This document shows, piece after piece, positions 5,958 to 9,032 of a stretch of 9,032 nucleotides of DNA. The stretch's first letter is position 1; the number at the start of each line of letters is the position of its first letter. The stretch spans positions 1 through 9,032 of the forward strand of contig JAJRVB010000260.1 of assembly GCA_024277515.1 (NCBI GenBank), in the 5' to 3' direction. The notes below the pieces were generated by a model. It saw nothing but the letters and a program-made list of their open reading frames with translations. It ran no database searches and had not been told where the DNA came from. This DNA is from Nitrospirota bacterium (GTDB taxonomy: Bacteria > Nitrospirota > Thermodesulfovibrionia > UBA6902). The position numbers were made by a program, and so were the translations under genes.

Positions 5958-7325
5958 ATTCTCTATCCCGTAGTCTTTGATCTTGGTCAGGAGGGTCTTG
6001 TAACTCACCTTCAGGATTTCGACTGCCTTTGTCTTGTTCCCGTGCGTTTCATCAAGAGCCTTTCTTATCCTTCGCGATTCCGCAATCCTGAGGGCCGCCT
6101 TTGCCGCTTCATCAAGTGTACCGTCCATCGAAATGCCGTCAAGCGTTTCAACCGGCACTCCTCCGGGCGCCGGGCTCAGTTCCCCCGGCGTAATCGTATC
6201 GCCGTCACAAAGTATCATGGCCCGTTCGATTACATTCTCAAGCTCCCTGACATTGCCCTTCCATGGATAGTTTTTCAGTTTGTCGATTACCTCAGGAGTA
6301 ATTTTTTTATGGGGGATGTTCAATTCTGTTGAAAATTTTGATATAAAGTGCTCAACCAGCGCCGGGATGTCCTCTTTCCTGTCTCTCAGCGGGGGGATGG
6401 TAATCGGGAATACACTCAGCCTGTAATACAGGTCCTCCCTGAAAGATCCATCGGCAACAGCTGTCTCAAGGTCCCTGTTGCTTGCCGCAATGATCCTGAT
6501 ATCAATCTTTACAGAGCCGGCCCCGCCTACCCTGTCAATCTCACCCTCCTGCAGGGCGCGCAGCAGCTTTGACTGGAGGGCCATATCCATTTCACCGATT
6601 TCATCGAGAAACACCGTGCCCCTGTGGGCAAGTTCGAGTTTGCCGATTTTTCTTTCCCCGGCCCCGGTAAAGGCGCCTTTCTCATGACCATAAAGCTCTG
6701 ACTCAAGGAGTTCCCCCGGGATTGCCGCACAATTGATAGGGACATACGGATGGGCGTTCCGCGGGCTTAAATCATGAATTGCCCGTGCAAAGAGTTCTTT
6801 CCCTGTCCCGGATTCACCCAGAAGGAGCACCGTTGTCTTTGCAGTGGCCACCCTCTGTATATTGCCTGCCACATCGGCCATTCGGGGACTCATGCCGATA
6901 ATGTCCGGCACTCCCATACGAAGGGAATGCAGGTCCTTCAGCAGGATATTTTCCGCAACGAGCCTGTGGTTCTCAAGCGACCTGTCTATAAGAATTTGTA
7001 AGTAGTCCGTGTCAAGCGGCTTTGTGATAAAGTCGAAGGCCCCCAGTTTCATTGCATGCACCGCGTTTTCGATCGACCCGTAGGCGGTCATGACAATGAC
7101 AGGCCGCAGGGGATTTGCGTCTTTTGACGCCTTCAGCACTTCAAGGCCGTTTTTTTTTGGCAGCCTGAGATCGGTTATGACAAGGTCAACAATACTCTGT
7201 TTTGATGCCTTTATCCCCTCCGCCCCGTCCGCTGCAATCAGCACTTCATACCCTGACAGCTCGAGGGTCTCCTTCAGCATCTCCGCCATGGACGCCTTGT
7301 CTTCAACAATGAGGATAGTTTCCAT
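5952..7325 (-). CDS. Sigma-54-dependent response regulator, NtrC/AtoC family
   Basis: The 457-residue protein has the complete three-domain plan of a sigma-54 enhancer-binding protein. The receiver domain (1-120) has acidic Glu8-Asp9, phospho-acceptor Asp52, Thr80 and Lys102. The AAA+ domain (about 141-370) has Walker A GESGTGKE (170-177), the sigma-54 contact loop GAFTGA (217-222), Walker B GTVFLDEIGE (236-245) and REDLYYRL (296-303). A Fis-type helix-turn-helix (about 415-454) ends the protein. Once phosphorylated by a histidine kinase it should drive ATP-dependent open-complex formation at sigma-54 promoters. ATG 7325 lies 5 nt after the gatB stop with no clear Shine-Dalgarno, suggesting translational coupling to gatB. 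No kinase is in view. The stop codon lies inside the palindromic repeat. Targets are unknown; a PilR-like role for the nearby prepilins is possible but unsupported. Confidence 0.93.
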   Translation of the reverse strand: METILIVEDKASMAEMLKETLELSGYEVLIAADGAEGIKASKQSIVDLVITDLRLPKKNGLEVLKASKDANPLRPVIVMTAYGSIENAVHAMKLGAFDFITKPLDTDYLQILIDRSLENHRLVAENILLKDLHSLRMGVPDIIGMSPRMADVAGNIQRVATAKTTVLLLGESGTGKELFARAIHDLSPRNAHPYVPINCAAIPGELLESELYGHEKGAFTGAGERKIGKLELAHRGTVFLDEIGEMDMALQSKLLRALQEGEIDRVGGAGSVKIDIRIIAASNRDLETAVADGSFREDLYYRLSVFPITIPPLRDRKEDIPALVEHFISKFSTELNIPHKKITPEVIDKLKNYPWKGNVRELENVIERAMILCDGDTITPGELSPAPGGVPVETLDGISMDGTLDEAAKAALRIAESRRIRKALDETHGNKTKAVEILKVSYKTLLTKIKDYGIENK

Positions 7326-7330
7326 GTAAA

Positions 7331-8755
7331 TTAAAGTTTTTTTCTCAGCAGTTCATTGACGATCTTCGGGTTCGCCCTGCCCTTTGTCTCTTTCATCACC
7401 TGCCCCACAAAAAAACCTGTCAGTTTTGTCTCGCCTCCCCTGAACCGCGCCACTTCGTCAGGACTTTTACGGAGCACTTCATCCACGATCTTCTCTATGC
7501 CAGCCTCATCAGAAATCTGGACAAGCCCCTTTTCCTTTACAACGGTCGCGGCGTCTTTTCCGGTCCTGTACATTTCTTCAAAGACAGTCTTGGCGATCTT
7601 CCCGCTGATCGTCCCTTCTTTTATAAGGACAAGCATGTCCACCAGATGCCGCGGTGTCAGCGCACATTCTCCAATTTGCATATTATCTTCATTGAGATAT
7701 TTTGCGAGATCACCCCTGATCCAGTTACTGAGAGTCTTTGGATCCCCGCCCAGGGCGACCGCCTGTTCAAACCAGTCGGCAGTTGATTTTTCAGCAGTGA
7801 TCAGCTCCGCATCCTGCTCCGGCAGGCCGAACTCCGCCACATACCTCCTGCACCGGGAATCCGGCAGTTCCTCGATATGCTCCCTGATCGAGGCGGCCCA
7901 GGATGGATCAATTTCTACAGGCATGAGATCAGGGTCAGGGAAATACCGGTAGTCATGGGCCTCTTCTTTTGAACGCATGGATTCTGTTATGCCCCTTTCG
8001 GTATTCCAGAGTCTCGTTTCCTGTATGACCCTGCCGCCCTCTTGCAGGGTCCTGATCTGACGCCTGATTTCATAATCGAGGGCCTTTTCAACAAACCTGA
8101 AGGAATTCATATTTTTAATTTCGGATTTCACCCCTAATTCTTCCTGCCCCTCAGGCCTGACAGAGACATTTGCATCACACCGCAGAGAACCCTGCTCCAT
8201 GTTACCGTCACAGACGCCGATGCAGCGCACGATGGACCTCAATTTTTTCATAAATGCAGCGGCTTCCCCTGGAGTGCGGATGTCCGGCTCGGAAACAATC
8301 TCCATGAGAGGCACGCCCGCCCTGTTGAGATCCACACAACTCTCATTTCCCTGATCCACATGAATATTTTTCCCTGCGTCTTCTTCCAGATGGATCCTTG
8401 TGAGCCCTATCCGTCTATGACTGCCGTTCAGGGATATGTCTATGTATCCTCGCCCGCACAGCGGGAGATCGAACTGACTGATCTGATAGCCCTTGGGAAG
8501 GTCCGGATAAAAATAGTTCTTTCTTGCAAACCTGCTCAGCCCGGGAATTTCACAGTTCATGGCAAGTCCGGTCTTTACCACATATTCAATTGCCTTTGAG
8601 TTCATGACAGGCAGCGCTCCTGGCATGCCAATACATACCGGACAGGTCTGCGTGTTCGGTTCAGAACCGAATTTCGTTGAACAGCCGCAGAATATCTTGG
8701 TGTCCGTCAAAAGCTGTGCGTGAATCTCAAGACCGATTACAGCTTCGTACTGCAT
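7331..8755 (-). CDS. gatB: Asp-tRNA(Asn)/Glu-tRNA(Gln) amidotransferase subunit B
   Basis: GatB is the tRNA-binding and kinase subunit of the GatCAB complex, which converts misacylated Glu-tRNA(Gln) or Asp-tRNA(Asn) to the amide form in organisms lacking GlnRS or AsnRS. The 474-residue frame has the family length. Seen in order: EAVIGLEIHAQL at the start, a zinc-type cysteine set C23, C25, C38, C41, YFYPDLPKGYQISQ (81-94), HLEEDAGK (122-129), NRAGVPLMEIVSEPD (144-158), MEQGSLRCDANVSVRP (186-201), KNMNSFRFVEKAL (214-226), and a helical GatB/YqeY tail from about residue 325. ATG 8755 has AAAGGAG (8770-8764) 8 nt upstream. It follows gatA, with repeat copy 2 between them, and precedes the response regulator by 5 nt. 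Confidence 0.97.
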   Translation of the reverse strand: MQYEAVIGLEIHAQLLTDTKIFCGCSTKFGSEPNTQTCPVCIGMPGALPVMNSKAIEYVVKTGLAMNCEIPGLSRFARKNYFYPDLPKGYQISQFDLPLCGRGYIDISLNGSHRRIGLTRIHLEEDAGKNIHVDQGNESCVDLNRAGVPLMEIVSEPDIRTPGEAAAFMKKLRSIVRCIGVCDGNMEQGSLRCDANVSVRPEGQEELGVKSEIKNMNSFRFVEKALDYEIRRQIRTLQEGGRVIQETRLWNTERGITESMRSKEEAHDYRYFPDPDLMPVEIDPSWAASIREHIEELPDSRCRRYVAEFGLPEQDAELITAEKSTADWFEQAVALGGDPKTLSNWIRGDLAKYLNEDNMQIGECALTPRHLVDMLVLIKEGTISGKIAKTVFEEMYRTGKDAATVVKEKGLVQISDEAGIEKIVDEVLRKSPDEVARFRGGETKLTGFFVGQVMKETKGRANPKIVNELLRKKL

Positions 8756-8763
8756 AAACTACG

Positions 8764-8770
8764 CTCCTTT
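8764..8770 (-). promoter_or_regulatory. Shine-Dalgarno of gatB
   Basis: The minus strand reads AAAGGAG here, 8 nt before ATG 8755. It lies just outside repeat copy 2 (8782-8895), so the insertion left the gatB translation signal intact, unlike the EamA gene next to copy 1. Confidence 0.7.
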
Positions 8771-8781
8771 GTTATCCGGAA

Positions 8782-8895
8782 AAATGTCAAATGTCAAAAT
8801 CCAAATGTCAAATCAATTTAAAATGATAAAATGCTTGATTTTCACATTTGAAATTTGGATTTCATTTGACATTTGAGCTTTGACATTTGTCATTT
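8782..8895. repeat. Palindromic repeat element, copy 2, shortened and inverted
   Basis: This 114-bp element fills the gap between gatA and gatB. Read on the minus strand, 8895-8846 matches the left 50 bp of copy 1 (5815-5864) with about two differences, and 8795-8834 matches the reverse complement of 5915-5876 at 36 of 40 positions. Relative to copy 1 it lacks about 29 bp near its left end. Its own pairing is AAATGTCAAATG (8782-8793) with 8863-8874, and AAATCCAAAT (8797-8806) with 8853-8862. The outer base 8895 is also the last base of the gatA TAA stop. The hairpin lies inside the gatA-gatB operon and could influence gatB expression or mRNA processing. Confidence 0.8.
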
Positions 8896-9032
8896 TATAA
8901 TTCCGGCCTTCTCTTATGCCATCCCGTTTCCTGCTCATACGCATGGGCAGCCTGCAGAACCGATTCTTCATCAAAGGGCCTCCCGACTATCTGTAATCCA
9001 ACCGGCAGCCCTCCTGGGGTAAAGCCGCAGGG
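8895..9032 (-). CDS. gatA: Asp-tRNA(Asn)/Glu-tRNA(Gln) amidotransferase subunit A, C-terminal end
   Basis: Only the last 45 codons and the TAA stop (8897-8895) are in the window; the frame is open to the right edge. The residues read PCGFTPGGLPVGLQIVGRPF followed by an acidic helix, HAYEQ and a WHKRRPEL end. This is the typical tail of the amidase-signature enzyme GatA, which releases ammonia from glutamine and passes it to GatB. The catalytic Ser-Ser-Lys triad lies outside the window. A generic amidase has a similar tail, but gatB directly downstream makes GatA much the best reading. Confidence 0.88.
   Translation of the reverse strand, partial: PCGFTPGGLPVGLQIVGRPFDEESVLQAAHAYEQETGWHKRRPEL

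Noticed and set aside
5815..8895. CRISPR-like repeats
   Set aside because: The repeated units form two large palindromes about 3 kb apart, with no regular spacers or cas genes, so this is not an array.
5815..8895. Composite transposon formed by the two repeat elements
   Set aside because: No transposase lies between them; the interior holds housekeeping gatB and a regulator with ordinary composition. No target-site duplications are visible.

Overview
All recognisable genes lie on the minus strand, so transcription runs from the right end (9032) to the left end (1). Order: gatA (3' end only), gatB, an NtrC-family response regulator, an EamA-family transporter, ftsH, folP, a type IV prepilin-like gene, a doubtful two-helix membrane ORF, and a second prepilin-like gene cut by the left edge. 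The gatCAB amidotransferase, the ftsH-folP pair, sigma-54-type control and type IV prepilins suggest a Gram-negative bacterium of the Nitrospirota or former Deltaproteobacteria kind. Codon use is moderately GC-rich and looks the same across the genes. This placement is an inference from gene content, not a phylogenetic result.

Right part (5952-9032): the end of gatA, then gatB with a good ribosome binding site, then the response regulator starting 5 nt after the gatB stop. GatA and GatB belong to the tRNA-dependent amidotransferase that makes Gln-tRNA and/or Asn-tRNA. No partner histidine kinase for the regulator is visible.

Middle (2067-5855): a ten-helix EamA/DMT permease, the membrane AAA+ protease FtsH and dihydropteroate synthase FolP. 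ftsH next to folP is a widely conserved bacterial order. Start codons here are non-standard (TTG for ftsH, GTG for folP), each supported by a Shine-Dalgarno sequence.

Left part (1-1943): two prepilin-like proteins with class III-type cleavage motifs (KG^FTLxEL). The first ends in a strong hairpin terminator. The second carries an Ig-like domain (He_PIG type) C-terminal to the pilin region. Between them is a small two-helix ORF that has no conventional start and an in-frame TAA.

The most notable unexplained structure is a pair of related, AT-rich, palindromic repeat elements (5815-5957 and 8782-8895). They lie in opposite orientation on either side of the gatB-regulator block. Each fills nearly the whole gap between two genes, supplies all or part of the stop codon of the gene before it, and would form a hairpin in the transcript. 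They look like non-autonomous MITE- or REP-like elements.
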